Positions 10,255-18,321 of a stretch of 64,000 nt of DNA are shown here, piece by piece (position 1 is the stretch's first letter; every line of letters begins with the position of its first letter). The notes below the pieces were generated by a model. That model was not told the DNA's origin. It did not search any database and was given only the letters and a program-made list of their open reading frames with translations. Position numbers and translations under genes: made by a program. Where the stretch lies: the NCBI RefSeq assembly GCF_004352915.1, contig NZ_SJSY01000061.1, forward strand, positions 1 to 64,000. The letters are read 5' to 3'. Origin of the DNA: Flavobacterium zhairuonense. GTDB taxonomy: Bacteria > Bacteroidota > Bacteroidia > Flavobacteriales > Flavobacteriaceae.

Positions 10255-10950
10255 ATGATAACGCAAATTCCAGCTCAAATTTATAAGTCAGATGCGCGAG
10301 GTGTTTTCAATTCGGCGAAACACAATCGTTACGCAACTTTTAATTTTGAACGTTACCAAGATTTATCCAAAAACGGATTCGGATCTTTAAAAATCTTAAA
10401 CGAAGTGATATTGGCTCCGCAAGAGCGTATTGCTCGATTTATTACTTCGAATACCAATATGATTATTTTGCCATTATTTGGCGGAATTGAATACAAGGAT
10501 ACCATTGGAAATGAGGAGTTTTTGCGTGTTGATCAAATTAGGGTCATTGCAGCAGATGACGATTTAGAAGTGGAGATTTTCAATCCTTATGAAGAAGAAA
10601 ATGTCAGCTATCTTGAAATTGATTTTCAAATGGGGCCACAATATTTCAAGAACTATTTCCAGCAATATAAATTTGATTTTAAAGCACATAACAAGCTGAA
10701 TAATTTATTCGAAATTGAAAGAGCCATTGGTTTCATTGGAATTTATGACGGAAGAAAAGAAGGTTTTTATGCTTTGAAAAATGCAGAAAATGGTGTTTTT
10801 GTGTTTGTGATTCATGGTGCTTTCGAAGTTGAAAACCGACTTTTAGAAGCTAAAGATGGATTAGGAATTAAAAAAACTTCAACCATCGAATGGGAAGCTT
10901 TGTCTGAAAATGCGATTCTGCTTGTAATTGAGGTGCCTCTGGATCTTTAA
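10255..10950 (+). CDS. Pirin-like cupin protein
   Basis: Cytoplasmic protein of 231 residues with the short pirin / YhaK-type two-cupin layout. The first cupin starts near SDARGVFNSAKHNRYATFNF, followed by the LNEVILAPQERI and LPLFGGIEY strands. The usual pirin metal-binding histidines are not clearly retained, so quercetinase-type activity should not be assumed. It follows the dioxygenase-like gene by 18 bases and precedes the unknown gene at 10961 by 10 bases, suggesting one transcript. The role is unknown. Confidence 0.7.
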   Translation: MITQIPAQIYKSDARGVFNSAKHNRYATFNFERYQDLSKNGFGSLKILNEVILAPQERIARFITSNTNMIILPLFGGIEYKDTIGNEEFLRVDQIRVIAADDDLEVEIFNPYEEENVSYLEIDFQMGPQYFKNYFQQYKFDFKAHNKLNNLFEIERAIGFIGIYDGRKEGFYALKNAENGVFVFVIHGAFEVENRLLEAKDGLGIKKTSTIEWEALSENAILLVIEVPLDL

Positions 10951-10960
10951 AATTGGTAAA

Positions 10961-11464
10961 ATGGAAATTAAAAAGATAAAATTGGCGTACCGAATTGTAA
11001 TTGACAGTTCTTCGAATTTTTTGTGGGACAAATATGTTTTTGAAGATACTTTCAAAGAATATCAAATGCAGAGCCAGCAATTCAATTCAGATGCAAATCC
11101 AAAAAATACCTTTCGAGAATTATTGGCTGAAAATGAAAAAGCAGAGAAATTGCATTTTTTAGTCGGAATTGCTGCGAGCGGTTATGTGGAGCAATTGAAA
11201 GGAAAATTTCATCGCGTTGCTGATACTTTGGGCAATAATTATTTTCCGTTTATTAATTATCAGCTTGATATTATAAATACAGATCGTACAGATGTATCAA
11301 AACACAAAATCGGAATTACATTTTATTCGCCTTTGTTGTCGTATTTCGGAATTGTCGAAGGAAATTATCTTATATCAATGAATAGTGATGATAGAAATGA
11401 ATATGAAACGATTATGTTTCCTGTTCAAAAGAATTTATCGATATGTTATATAAAAAATAATTAG
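10961..11464 (+). CDS. Unknown protein, 167 residues
   Basis: I do not recognise this protein. ATG 10961 is preferred over the upstream GTG-type start at 10928 because it avoids overlap with the pirin-like gene and starts a soluble protein (MEIKKIKLAYRIVIDSSSNFLWD). It has no signal peptide or membrane segment and a mixed alpha/beta composition, with an even spread of charged residues. It is followed by a strong terminator at 11512, so it closes the transcript begun with the dioxygenase-like gene. Confidence 0.7.
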   Translation: MEIKKIKLAYRIVIDSSSNFLWDKYVFEDTFKEYQMQSQQFNSDANPKNTFRELLAENEKAEKLHFLVGIAASGYVEQLKGKFHRVADTLGNNYFPFINYQLDIINTDRTDVSKHKIGITFYSPLLSYFGIVEGNYLISMNSDDRNEYETIMFPVQKNLSICYIKNN

Positions 11465-11511
11465 TGAGCTTTAGTTTCGAAAAAAACAGAAATTATTCGT
11501 TTCATTTTTTG

Positions 11512-11548
11512 CCTTTTCTGTCGGTCTGCAAGACAGGAAAGGTTTTTT
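11512..11548 (+). terminator. Rho-independent terminator
   Basis: An 11-bp stem, CCTTTTCTGTC (11512-11522) with GACAGGAAAGG (11532-11542) including one G-T pair, is followed by a run of T. It ends the transcript of the pirin-like and unknown genes. Confidence 0.85.
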
Positions 11549-11690
11549 TATGATTAAGAAGATATGAAATTTGTATTTAAAATTGTGTTTAATATTTAAT
11601 AAACCAATTTATTTGTGAAATTATAACGTTTTCGTTCTTTTAATTATCTATTTTTTGGTTTATCCGAATTTATTAGTACTGTAAAAGTCC

Positions 11691-11698
11691 TATATTTG
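11691..11698 (+). promoter_or_regulatory. -7 element of the pgk promoter
   Basis: TATATTTG fits TAnnTTTG and lies 36 bases before the pgk start. No TTG is found at the ideal -33 distance. Confidence 0.5.
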
Positions 11699-11734
11699 TT
11701 GTTCTTTCGAAAAAAAACCTAAAAAATAATAAAA

Positions 11735-12922
11735 ATGAAAACTTTAAACGATTTCGATTTTAAAAATAAAAAAGCCATTATTCGTGTTGATTTTAATGTC
11801 CCTTTAGATGAAAATTTCAATGTAACTGATGCAACACGTATTGAAGCGGCTAAACCTACAATTGATGCTATTTTGGCACAAGGTGGAAGTGTGATTTTGA
11901 TGTCGCACTTAGGAAGACCAAAAGGTGCTGAAGAAAAATATTCATTAAAACATATTTTAAAAACAGCTTCGGAAATTTTAGGAGTTCAAGTAAAATTTGC
12001 TGAAAACTGTGTTGGAGAAGTGGCTCAAAATGCAGCGGCAGCTTTAAAACCGGGAGAAGTTTTATTATTGGAAAATTTACGTTTTCACGCTGAAGAAGAA
12101 GCTGGAGATGTTGCTTTTGCTAAAGAATTGGCTTCACTTGGAGATATTTATGTAAACGATGCTTTTGGAACAGCTCACAGAGCACACGCTTCGACTACAA
12201 TTATTGCTCAATTTTTCCCAAATGACAAATGTTTCGGAACATTATTAGCAAAAGAAATAGACAGTTTAAATAAAGTATTGAAAAACAGTGAAAAACCTGT
12301 TACTGCAGTTCTTGGAGGTTCTAAAGTTTCTTCAAAAATTACAGTTATCGAAAATATCTTAGACAAAGTTGATCATATGATTATTGGTGGAGGTATGACT
12401 TTTACTTTCATCAAAGCGCAAGGCGGAAAAATTGGTGAATCGATCTGCGAAGATGATAAATTGCAATTGGCTCTTGATATTTTAAAAGCTGCTAAAGAAA
12501 AAGGTGTTCAAGTTCATATTCCAGTTGATGTAGTTGCAGCAGATGATTTCTCAAACAGCGCAAATACACAAGTTGTTGATGTAACTGCAATCCCAGACGG
12601 ATGGCAAGGTCTTGACGCTGGCCCAAAATCTTTAGAGAATTTCAAAAAAGTAATTTTAGATTCTAAAACAATCTTATGGAATGGTCCATTAGGAGTTTTT
12701 GAAATGGAAACTTTCTCAAAAGGAACTATTGCTTTAGGTGATTTTATTGCTGAGTCTACTAAAAATGGTGCATTTTCATTAGTTGGAGGTGGAGATTCAG
12801 TTGCGGCGGTAAAACAATTTGGTCTAGAAGACAAAATGAGTTACGTTTCAACTGGAGGAGGAGCTATGTTAGAGATGCTTGAGGGCAAAGTTTTACCTGG
12901 AATTGCTGCAATTTTAGACTAA
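11735..12922 (+). CDS. pgk: Phosphoglycerate kinase
   Basis: Glycolytic enzyme of 395 residues that transfers the acyl phosphate of 1,3-bisphosphoglycerate to ADP. The N-terminal substrate domain shows RVDFNVPLD (17-25), SHLGRPKG (57-64) and the LLLENLRFH strand. The hinge and nucleotide domain show [11 protein letters not shown] and, near residues 350-375, [10 protein letters not shown] and STGGGAMLE. Length is normal for bacterial PGK. It has its own promoter and is bounded upstream by a terminator, so it is monocistronic or reads through to the next gene. Confidence 0.97.
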   Translation: MKTLNDFDFKNKKAIIRVDFNVPLDENFNVTDATRIEAAKPTIDAILAQGGSVILMSHLGRPKGAEEKYSLKHILKTASEILGVQVKFAENCVGEVAQNAAAALKPGEVLLLENLRFHAEEEAGDVAFAKELASLGDIYVNDAFGTAHRAHASTTIIAQFFPNDKCFGTLLAKEIDSLNKVLKNSEKPVTAVLGGSKVSSKITVIENILDKVDHMIIGGGMTFTFIKAQGGKIGESICEDDKLQLALDILKAAKEKGVQVHIPVDVVAADDFSNSANTQVVDVTAIPDGWQGLDAGPKSLENFKKVILDSKTILWNGPLGVFEMETFSKGTIALGDFIAESTKNGAFSLVGGGDSVAAVKQFGLEDKMSYVSTGGGAMLEMLEGKVLPGIAAILD

Positions 12923-12943
12923 AATATCACAATTAACATTTTT

Positions 12944-12978
12944 TTGCGTATTTTTAAACACTAAACTTTTTAGTTTTG
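12944..12978 (+). promoter_or_regulatory. Promoter of the lytic transglycosylase gene
   Basis: TTTTTG ending at 12946 and TAGTTTTG at 12971-12978 form a -33/-7 pair with a slightly long 24-base spacer. The -7 box covers the most upstream possible ATG (12976), which argues for ATG 13033 as the real start. Confidence 0.5.
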
Positions 12979-13032
12979 CAAAAATACATGTCTTATAAAT
13001 ATTTGATTTATAAGATTTTAAAAAAATGTTAT

Positions 13033-14859
13033 ATGATTGTAAGGAAAATATCAATAGTAGCTACAGCTCTCTTTTCAATGACGATGTTTGCGCAACAAAG
13101 TGCATCTTCAGAAGTTGAAATTAAACCTGAGGTAAAATTATCATACTTAGATTCGGTTAAAAGTACATTCAAGCAAAATGACATGGCTGCAAAAGCAGAC
13201 AGTCTTTGGATGAAGGAATTAACAAGTTTAGATATTTATGATGATTTGACGAAAGATATTCAAACGATCAATTCAGATGTTACTGTTGATGAAGAGTTGC
13301 CTACAGATTTGCTGAAACAGCGACTGCAGGCGATGAATGAAAAATCTCCGTTTCATATTGAATACAATCAAGGTTTAGAAAATTTAATAAAGTCATTTCT
13401 CAAGAATCGTAAAAAATCGTTTTCTCGATTAATGGCTTTATCCGAATATTACTTCCCAATTTTTGAGGAATCATTTGCAAAGAACAATGTTCCTTTAGAA
13501 ATCAAATATTTAGCCGTTGTAGAATCTGCTTTAAATCCTAAAGCAGTTTCTAAAATGGGCGCTACAGGACTTTGGCAGTTCATGTACGGAACTGGAAAAC
13601 AGTATGCTTTAAAAATCGATTCTTATATTGATGAGCGTAGCGACCCAATGAAAGCAACAGCTGCAGCAAGTGAATATATGACCAAAATGTTTGAAGTCTT
13701 TGGTGACTGGGAGCTTGTTTTGGCCTCGTACAATTCAGGACCTGGAAATGTTACAAAAGCGATTCGTCGTTCTGGTGGACAATCAAAATACTGGGACATT
13801 CGTAGTAATCTTCCAAAAGAGACTCAAGGTTATGTGCCTGCTTTTTATGCTACAATGTATCTTTTTGAATACCATAAAGAACACGGAATCAACCCAGAAA
13901 GAGCTGTTGTCAAAAACTTTGAAACAGATACCTTAAACATTAAAAAAGAAATGACATTCAAACAAATTGCTGATTTGCTTGATATGCCTCAATCTCAAAT
14001 TCAGCTTTTGAATCCTTCTTATAAACTGAATGTGGTTCCTTATTATCAAGGAGAACAGCATTGTCTGCGTTTGCCGAAAGATAAAATCGCCACTTTTGTT
14101 TCAAATGAAAAACAGATTTATGCCTATGTTGATCATATGTCAACAATTCGCACATTACCAGCAAAGTTGGCTGTAAAAGTTGCGCCTAAAGTAAAAGCGC
14201 AACCAGAAAAGATCAATTCGGATTTCCAAATGTATGAAGTTCAGAAAGGTGATAATTTAGGTGCGATTGCAGAAAAATACGATGTAAATATTACCGATTT
14301 AAAGAAATGGAATAACTTAAAATCAAATAATGTTGCATTAGGCAGAACTTTAAAAATCAAGTCGGATGTTGATCCTTCTAAAATTTCAAAAGATGCAAAA
14401 GCGCTTCCAGCTGTAGAGAAAAAATCAGAAGAAGCTATCGCAGCTGCTGATGATAAAGAAAAAACAGCACTTCCTCAAGAATATGTTGTGGCAGCTGGAG
14501 ATAATTTAGGGAGCGTTGCGAAAAAATTCGGTATGACTATTGCGGAGTTAAAAGAACTTAATGGTCTTACTTCAAACAATATTGGTATAGGAAAAACATT
14601 AGTGATTTCTAAAGAAGTTCCAGTAATTGAAGAAACTGCAAACGTAAATACAGCAATTGCTTCGAATGCATCAGTTGATTCGTTCAAGAAAAGCGCTGTG
14701 TCTAAAAAAGTTAGCGAAGATTATTACGTGAAAAAAGGAGATTCTCTTTATAGCATTTCTAAAAAATATCCTGGAGTTACGATTTCAGATATTAAAAAAT
14801 GGAATGGTATTAAAGATGGAGATATTAAACCGGGAATGAAACTCAAAATAAACGGATAA
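13033..14859 (+). CDS. Membrane-bound lytic murein transglycosylase with three LysM domains (MltD-like)
   Basis: Secreted peptidoglycan lyase of 608 residues that cleaves the glycan strand to 1,6-anhydro-muropeptides. From ATG 13033 it starts with a signal peptide (MIVRKISIVATALFSMTMFAQ). An alpha-helical region leads to an SLT domain (about 140-265) with catalytic Glu164 in AVVESALNP, then GATGLWQFM and YNSGPGNV. Three LysM repeats that bind N-acetylglucosamine polymers lie at about 401-443, 484-525 and 564-606, each beginning Y-x-V-x-x-GD-x-L. The linkers are Lys/Glu/Ala-rich. The layout matches MltD. A lipoprotein gene of the DUF4837 family follows 45 bases downstream. Confidence 0.92.
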   Translation: MIVRKISIVATALFSMTMFAQQSASSEVEIKPEVKLSYLDSVKSTFKQNDMAAKADSLWMKELTSLDIYDDLTKDIQTINSDVTVDEELPTDLLKQRLQAMNEKSPFHIEYNQGLENLIKSFLKNRKKSFSRLMALSEYYFPIFEESFAKNNVPLEIKYLAVVESALNPKAVSKMGATGLWQFMYGTGKQYALKIDSYIDERSDPMKATAAASEYMTKMFEVFGDWELVLASYNSGPGNVTKAIRRSGGQSKYWDIRSNLPKETQGYVPAFYATMYLFEYHKEHGINPERAVVKNFETDTLNIKKEMTFKQIADLLDMPQSQIQLLNPSYKLNVVPYYQGEQHCLRLPKDKIATFVSNEKQIYAYVDHMSTIRTLPAKLAVKVAPKVKAQPEKINSDFQMYEVQKGDNLGAIAEKYDVNITDLKKWNNLKSNNVALGRTLKIKSDVDPSKISKDAKALPAVEKKSEEAIAAADDKEKTALPQEYVVAAGDNLGSVAKKFGMTIAELKELNGLTSNNIGIGKTLVISKEVPVIEETANVNTAIASNASVDSFKKSAVSKKVSEDYYVKKGDSLYSISKKYPGVTISDIKKWNGIKDGDIKPGMKLKING

Positions 14860-14872
14860 TAAAAAAATCATC

Positions 14873-14880
14873 TAAATTTG
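14873..14880 (+). promoter_or_regulatory. -7 element before the DUF4837 gene
   Basis: TAAATTTG lies 24 bases before ATG 14905. No clear -33 TTG accompanies it. Confidence 0.4.
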
Positions 14881-14904
14881 GGTTTTATTTCATAAATTAA
14901 AAAA

Positions 14905-15870
14905 ATGAATAAAACCCTTTTTTTATTTCTAATAGTTCCGTTTTTATTGGTTTCATGCCTAAAAACAGATAAACAGACTCAACCTGTTTCAGGTAAAGCC
15001 AACACGATTTCTGTTATCATCGACGATCAGTTGTGGTACGGTGAAGTTGGTGATACCATCAGAAATAAATTTGCTTCGCCAGTTTGGGGATTGACCCAAG
15101 AAGAACCGCTTTTTACAATCAATCAATACCCTGCTCGCTTGCTTGAAGGCTTTGTTACGGACAGCAGAAGCATAATTGTTGTAAAAAAAGCGGCAACTGA
15201 TAAGTTCGAAATTATCAGAAGTAAAAAACTTCCTCACAATACTTTTCGTATTTATGGAAAATCTGTTGATGATATCATTTGCAGTATTGAACTCAATTCG
15301 GCTCAAATGATTAAAATCATTCATGAAGCAGAAATTCAAAAAATTCAAGAGGATAACAGAAAATCCTTAATGAATCAGACAATTATCAAAAACAAGTTTC
15401 ACGCAACGCTTGAAATTCCTATTGGTTATGAATATATGCTTCATAAAAAGAATTTTATTTGGCTTAAAAAAAATATTATCAGCGGCAATACTAGTTTGCT
15501 GATTTACCAGATCCCGCTTCATTCTTTCAAAAAATCAAATGTTGTCGCCGATATTATCAAAATGAGAGATTCTGTTGGCACATACATCAAGGGCAGAGAA
15601 CCCAAAACCCGAATGATAACAGGAGAAGCATATGCGCCTTATTTTACCACAATGGAATTAGATGGCAAAAAGGCGTATGAAACAAAAGGAACTTGGGAAA
15701 TGAGAAATGATTTTATGGCCGGACCTTTCATTAATTATGCGATCATAGATGAAAAGTATAGCCGTATTTTAGTGATTGAAGGCTTTTGCTATTCGCCTTC
15801 AAATCAAGAGCGTGATTTAATGCTCGATCTTGAAGCAATTATTAAATCAGTGAAGATTGATAAAAAATAG
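14905..15870 (+). CDS. DUF4837 family lipoprotein
   Basis: Lipoprotein of 321 residues with signal peptide and lipobox LVSC (Cys18). The rest matches my recollection of the DUF4837 family, which is common in Bacteroidetes: an N-terminal ISVIIDDQLWYGEVGD strand-helix unit and a C-terminal ETKGTWEMRNDFMAGPF segment. The C-terminal part is mostly beta with a conserved-looking Trp/Phe core. The function of the family is unknown. It follows the LysM transglycosylase on the same strand, so a cell-envelope role is possible but not shown. Confidence 0.8.
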   Translation: MNKTLFLFLIVPFLLVSCLKTDKQTQPVSGKANTISVIIDDQLWYGEVGDTIRNKFASPVWGLTQEEPLFTINQYPARLLEGFVTDSRSIIVVKKAATDKFEIIRSKKLPHNTFRIYGKSVDDIICSIELNSAQMIKIIHEAEIQKIQEDNRKSLMNQTIIKNKFHATLEIPIGYEYMLHKKNFIWLKKNIISGNTSLLIYQIPLHSFKKSNVVADIIKMRDSVGTYIKGREPKTRMITGEAYAPYFTTMELDGKKAYETKGTWEMRNDFMAGPFINYAIIDEKYSRILVIEGFCYSPSNQERDLMLDLEAIIKSVKIDKK

Positions 15871-15886
15871 GTTTTTGCCATTTTTT

Positions 15887-15990
15887 AACCGCAAGGTTCG
15901 CAAAGAATTACACCAAGCACACCAATTTTTATAAAAGCGCAGATTAAAAGGCATTTGCGATCCTTACGTAATTCTTTGCGAACTTTGCGG
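15887..15990. repeat. Long intergenic inverted repeat (CGCAAAG family)
   Basis: The left arm 15887-15911 and right arm 15968-15990 pair over 23 bases with one mismatch around the core TTCGCAAAGAATTAC, with a ~56-base loop. Related arms occur at 47343-47437 and 52912-53048. Confidence 0.85.
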
Positions 15991-16040
15991 CTAAGGCTCA
16001 AACCTGAAACTAAAAACAAGAAACTTCAAAACATTTTTCT

Positions 16041-16048
16041 TAAATTTG
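16041..16048 (+). promoter_or_regulatory. -7 element of the DUF1579 gene
   Basis: TAAATTTG is followed at once by the short palindrome GTTTGTAACAAAC (16048-16060), which would cover the start of transcription and could be a small operator. Confidence 0.45.
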
Positions 16049-16076
16049 TTTGTAACAAACGTAAAAACAAATACTT

Positions 16077-16724
16077 ATGAAAAATGTAACCGGAATATTA
16101 GTAGTATTGTTGTTGAGTTTTATTTCTTGTAAAAAAGAAGTCAAAACCGAAACTGTTGAAGCAAAAGATGTAGATAGTATTAAAACCGAAGAACCAGTTG
16201 CCGAAACTGAAGCGCCTGTAGATTCTGCAACTGCAACAAAGGCTTGGCAGGCATATGCAACTCCGGGCGAGCCACATAAAATTATGGCTGATGAAGTTGG
16301 AACATGGACTTGCGAGATGACCTTTTGGTATGAACCAAATGGTAAACCAGAAAAAGCAACTTCAATAGCAACCGTAAAAATGCTTTTCGGTGGGCGTTAT
16401 CAAGAAACAGATTATAAAGGGACTATTATGGGAGCTCCTTTTGAAGGAAAGGGTACGCTAGCATATAATAATGCCACTAAAGAATTTACGAATACTTTTA
16501 TTGACAATATGGGAACCGGAATGATGGTGGCCTTTGGTAAATATGACGAAAGTACAAAAACAATCGAATTAAAGGGTGAAACTGTAGATCCAGTTAAAGG
16601 GAAAAAAACGCCTTATCGTGAAGTTTATACTATTGTTGATCCGACAACTAGAAAATTCGAAATGTACGATATGAAAAATGGTACAGAATATAAAAGCATG
16701 GAAATTATTTCGAAAAAGAAATAG
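16077..16724 (+). CDS. DUF1579 family lipoprotein
   Basis: Lipoprotein of 215 residues: signal peptide with lipobox FISC (Cys18), an acidic Glu/Lys/Val/Thr linker (about 20-55), then a DUF1579 domain. That domain has GTWTCEMTFWYEPNGKPEKA, a FGGRYQE turn, and regular strands ending in the YDMKNG stretch. The fold is a lipocalin-like barrel; members are often called heme- or stress-linked but no activity is established. It is flanked by an inverted repeat upstream and a terminator downstream, so it is transcribed alone. Confidence 0.8.
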   Translation: MKNVTGILVVLLLSFISCKKEVKTETVEAKDVDSIKTEEPVAETEAPVDSATATKAWQAYATPGEPHKIMADEVGTWTCEMTFWYEPNGKPEKATSIATVKMLFGGRYQETDYKGTIMGAPFEGKGTLAYNNATKEFTNTFIDNMGTGMMVAFGKYDESTKTIELKGETVDPVKGKKTPYREVYTIVDPTTRKFEMYDMKNGTEYKSMEIISKKK

Positions 16725-16818
16725 TTTTTAAAGAGTTACAAAGATACAGAGTAAGAAAGCAACAAAGTTTTTCCTGACACTCTGAAAAGTTGAAACTGGA
16801 GTTTCTATAAACTAAATC

Positions 16819-16849
16819 GCCCGATTCCAATTTGTAATCGGGCTTTTTA
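16819..16849 (+). terminator. Rho-independent terminator
   Basis: The stem GCCCGATT (16819-16826) with AATCGGGC (16836-16843) and a 9-base loop is followed by TTTTTAT. It closes the DUF1579 gene. Confidence 0.85.
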
Positions 16850-16883
16850 TTGAAATCAATATTATTAGCAAAAAATATAAAGT

Positions 16884-16891
16884 TAACTTTG
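16884..16891 (+). promoter_or_regulatory. -7 element of the ElaA-type gene
   Basis: TAACTTTG lies 26 bases before ATG 16918. It supports that start over the ORF's first ATG at 16897, which would leave almost no leader. Confidence 0.45.
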
Positions 16892-16917
16892 CGACTTTGT
16901 GGCAAAACTTTAGCAGA

Positions 16918-17364
16918 ATGGAACTAAAATGGAAAATAAAGCCTTTTGAGGCGTTAACGGTTAATGAGCTATATGATTTGCTCAAATTAAGAAGCGAGAT
17001 CTTTGTAGTGGAGCAAAATTGCGTTTATTTGGATCTTGACGGAAAAGATAAAAAAGCGTTGCACCTTATGGGCGAACTTGACGGCAGAATTGTCGCTTAT
17101 TCTCGTTTATTCGATGCCGGAATCAGTTTTGATAATGCTTCTATCGGAAGAGTAATTGTCGATGCTAATTACAGAGATAAAAAGTTCGGACACGATTTAA
17201 TGCGAAAAGCCATTGCTGAAATAAAGTCTAATTTCGATAAAGATAAAATTACAATTGGTGCTCAATTGTATTTAAAGAAATTCTACGAAAGCCACGGTTT
17301 TGTGCAAACAAGCGAAATGTATCTTGAGGATGATATCGAACATATAGAGATGATTCGCGGGTAA
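16918..17364 (+). CDS. ElaA-type GNAT N-acetyltransferase
   Basis: Small acetyl-CoA-dependent acyltransferase of 148 residues. From ATG 16918 it opens MELKWKIKPFEALTVNELY and shows the ElaA signature LRSEIFVVEQNCVYLDLDGKD. It then has the GNAT core: SIGRVIVDANYRDKKFGHDLM for acetyl-CoA binding (normally R/Q-x-x-G-x-G/A, here RDKKFGH) and the C-terminal FYESHGF motif. The substrate of ElaA proteins is not settled. No operon partner is evident; it converges with the OmpA-domain gene. Confidence 0.88.
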   Translation: MELKWKIKPFEALTVNELYDLLKLRSEIFVVEQNCVYLDLDGKDKKALHLMGELDGRIVAYSRLFDAGISFDNASIGRVIVDANYRDKKFGHDLMRKAIAEIKSNFDKDKITIGAQLYLKKFYESHGFVQTSEMYLEDDIEHIEMIRG

Positions 17365-17375
17365 AAAACAAAAAC

Positions 17376-17388
17376 GCAACAATGTTGC
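17376..17388. repeat. GCAAC-N3-GTTGC palindrome between convergent genes
   Basis: GCAACAATGTTGC lies 11 bases after the ElaA-type stop. The same 13-mer is the core of the palindrome in front of merC (51555-51567). There is no T-run, so it is not an obvious terminator. Confidence 0.5.
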
Positions 17389-17510
17389 ATGGTTGAAATT
17401 TGGTTTTTCTTATTTTTTATAATTATCTAAAAAACAATTTAATAATAGTTTTTTTTAAAGTATAACTTTAATATTAAAAATATATTTTTAGTTTAGTTGA
17501 ATAGAATTTT

Positions 17511-18314
17511 TTAAATCTTAGTAATCAAAAACTCGACTCTGCGGTCATATTTATCTCCTTTTCCTAAAGGATATTTATTGCCACAACCTTGATAAGTCAT
17601 TCTGTTTTTAGAAACTTTTTTAGAGCTTAGATAATTAAAAACGGTTTTGGCACGATTCCATGAAAGTCTTCTTTCTTTGGTAGCCTTGTCAATTCCGTCG
17701 CTGTAGATTTCGGGAGTACAGCAAACGTGGCCTCTTATTTCAAATTGGATATTTCTTTGTTTTTGAAGTTTTTCAGCGATTTTGTCAAGTTCTTTTTGAG
17801 AAGATGAGGTTAATTTTGAACTTCCAATTTCAAACAAAATACTTTCTAAATATATTTTGTCGCCTACTTTTAGATTGTCTTTGAAAGAAGTGTAAACTCC
17901 TTTTCCAAAACTATTCCGTTTTACTACGATCAAGTCAACCCGCCGATTCCGGGAACGCGTTTCGTGCAGGTTTTCAACAGTGTCAGGCCGGACTATAATT
18001 CGGCCTTTTCCTTCTAGAATAACAATTTTGCTTTGATTAAATCCTGTAGCGATCAATAAATTCTGAATCGTATTGGCACGATTGCTCGATAATCTATAAT
18101 TATATTCGTCGTTACCGCGATCATCGCAGTATCCATAAATTTGAATTGATTCGACTTTTGCCGTATCAATACTTTTGATGAAATTAGTTACAACTTCGGT
18201 TTGTAGAGGAGTTAGATCATATTTGTCAAACTCAAAATAAATGGTTTCGATAGGTTTTTGCTGTGCCGATAAATTGTAAATAATAAACAGAAATAGGGCT
18301 AAACAAAGTTTCAT
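17511..18314 (-). CDS. Secreted protein with two OmpA-like domains
   Basis: Exported protein of 267 residues with a signal peptide (MKLCLALFLFIIYNLSAQ). Two OmpA C-terminal domains follow in tandem. The first (about 22-131) starts TIYFEFDKYDLTPLQ and has YGYCDDRGNDEYNYRLSSNRA and SRNRRVDL. The second (about 150-267) starts SILFEIGSSKLTSSS and has RLSWNRAKTVFNYL and YDRRVEFL. These domains bind the diaminopimelate of peptidoglycan. There is no beta-barrel and no lipobox, so it would be a periplasmic peptidoglycan binder. It lies 7 bases after the S41 protease gene and is probably cotranscribed with it. Confidence 0.85.
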   Translation of the reverse strand: MKLCLALFLFIIYNLSAQQKPIETIYFEFDKYDLTPLQTEVVTNFIKSIDTAKVESIQIYGYCDDRGNDEYNYRLSSNRANTIQNLLIATGFNQSKIVILEGKGRIIVRPDTVENLHETRSRNRRVDLIVVKRNSFGKGVYTSFKDNLKVGDKIYLESILFEIGSSKLTSSSQKELDKIAEKLQKQRNIQFEIRGHVCCTPEIYSDGIDKATKERRLSWNRAKTVFNYLSSKKVSKNRMTYQGCGNKYPLGKGDKYDRRVEFLITKI

Positions 18315-18321
18315 TTCATTT

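Noticed and set aside
17376-17388. Palindrome as a Rho-independent terminator for the ElaA-type gene
   Set aside because: A 5-bp stem with 3-base loop and no T-run is too weak; kept as a repeat.
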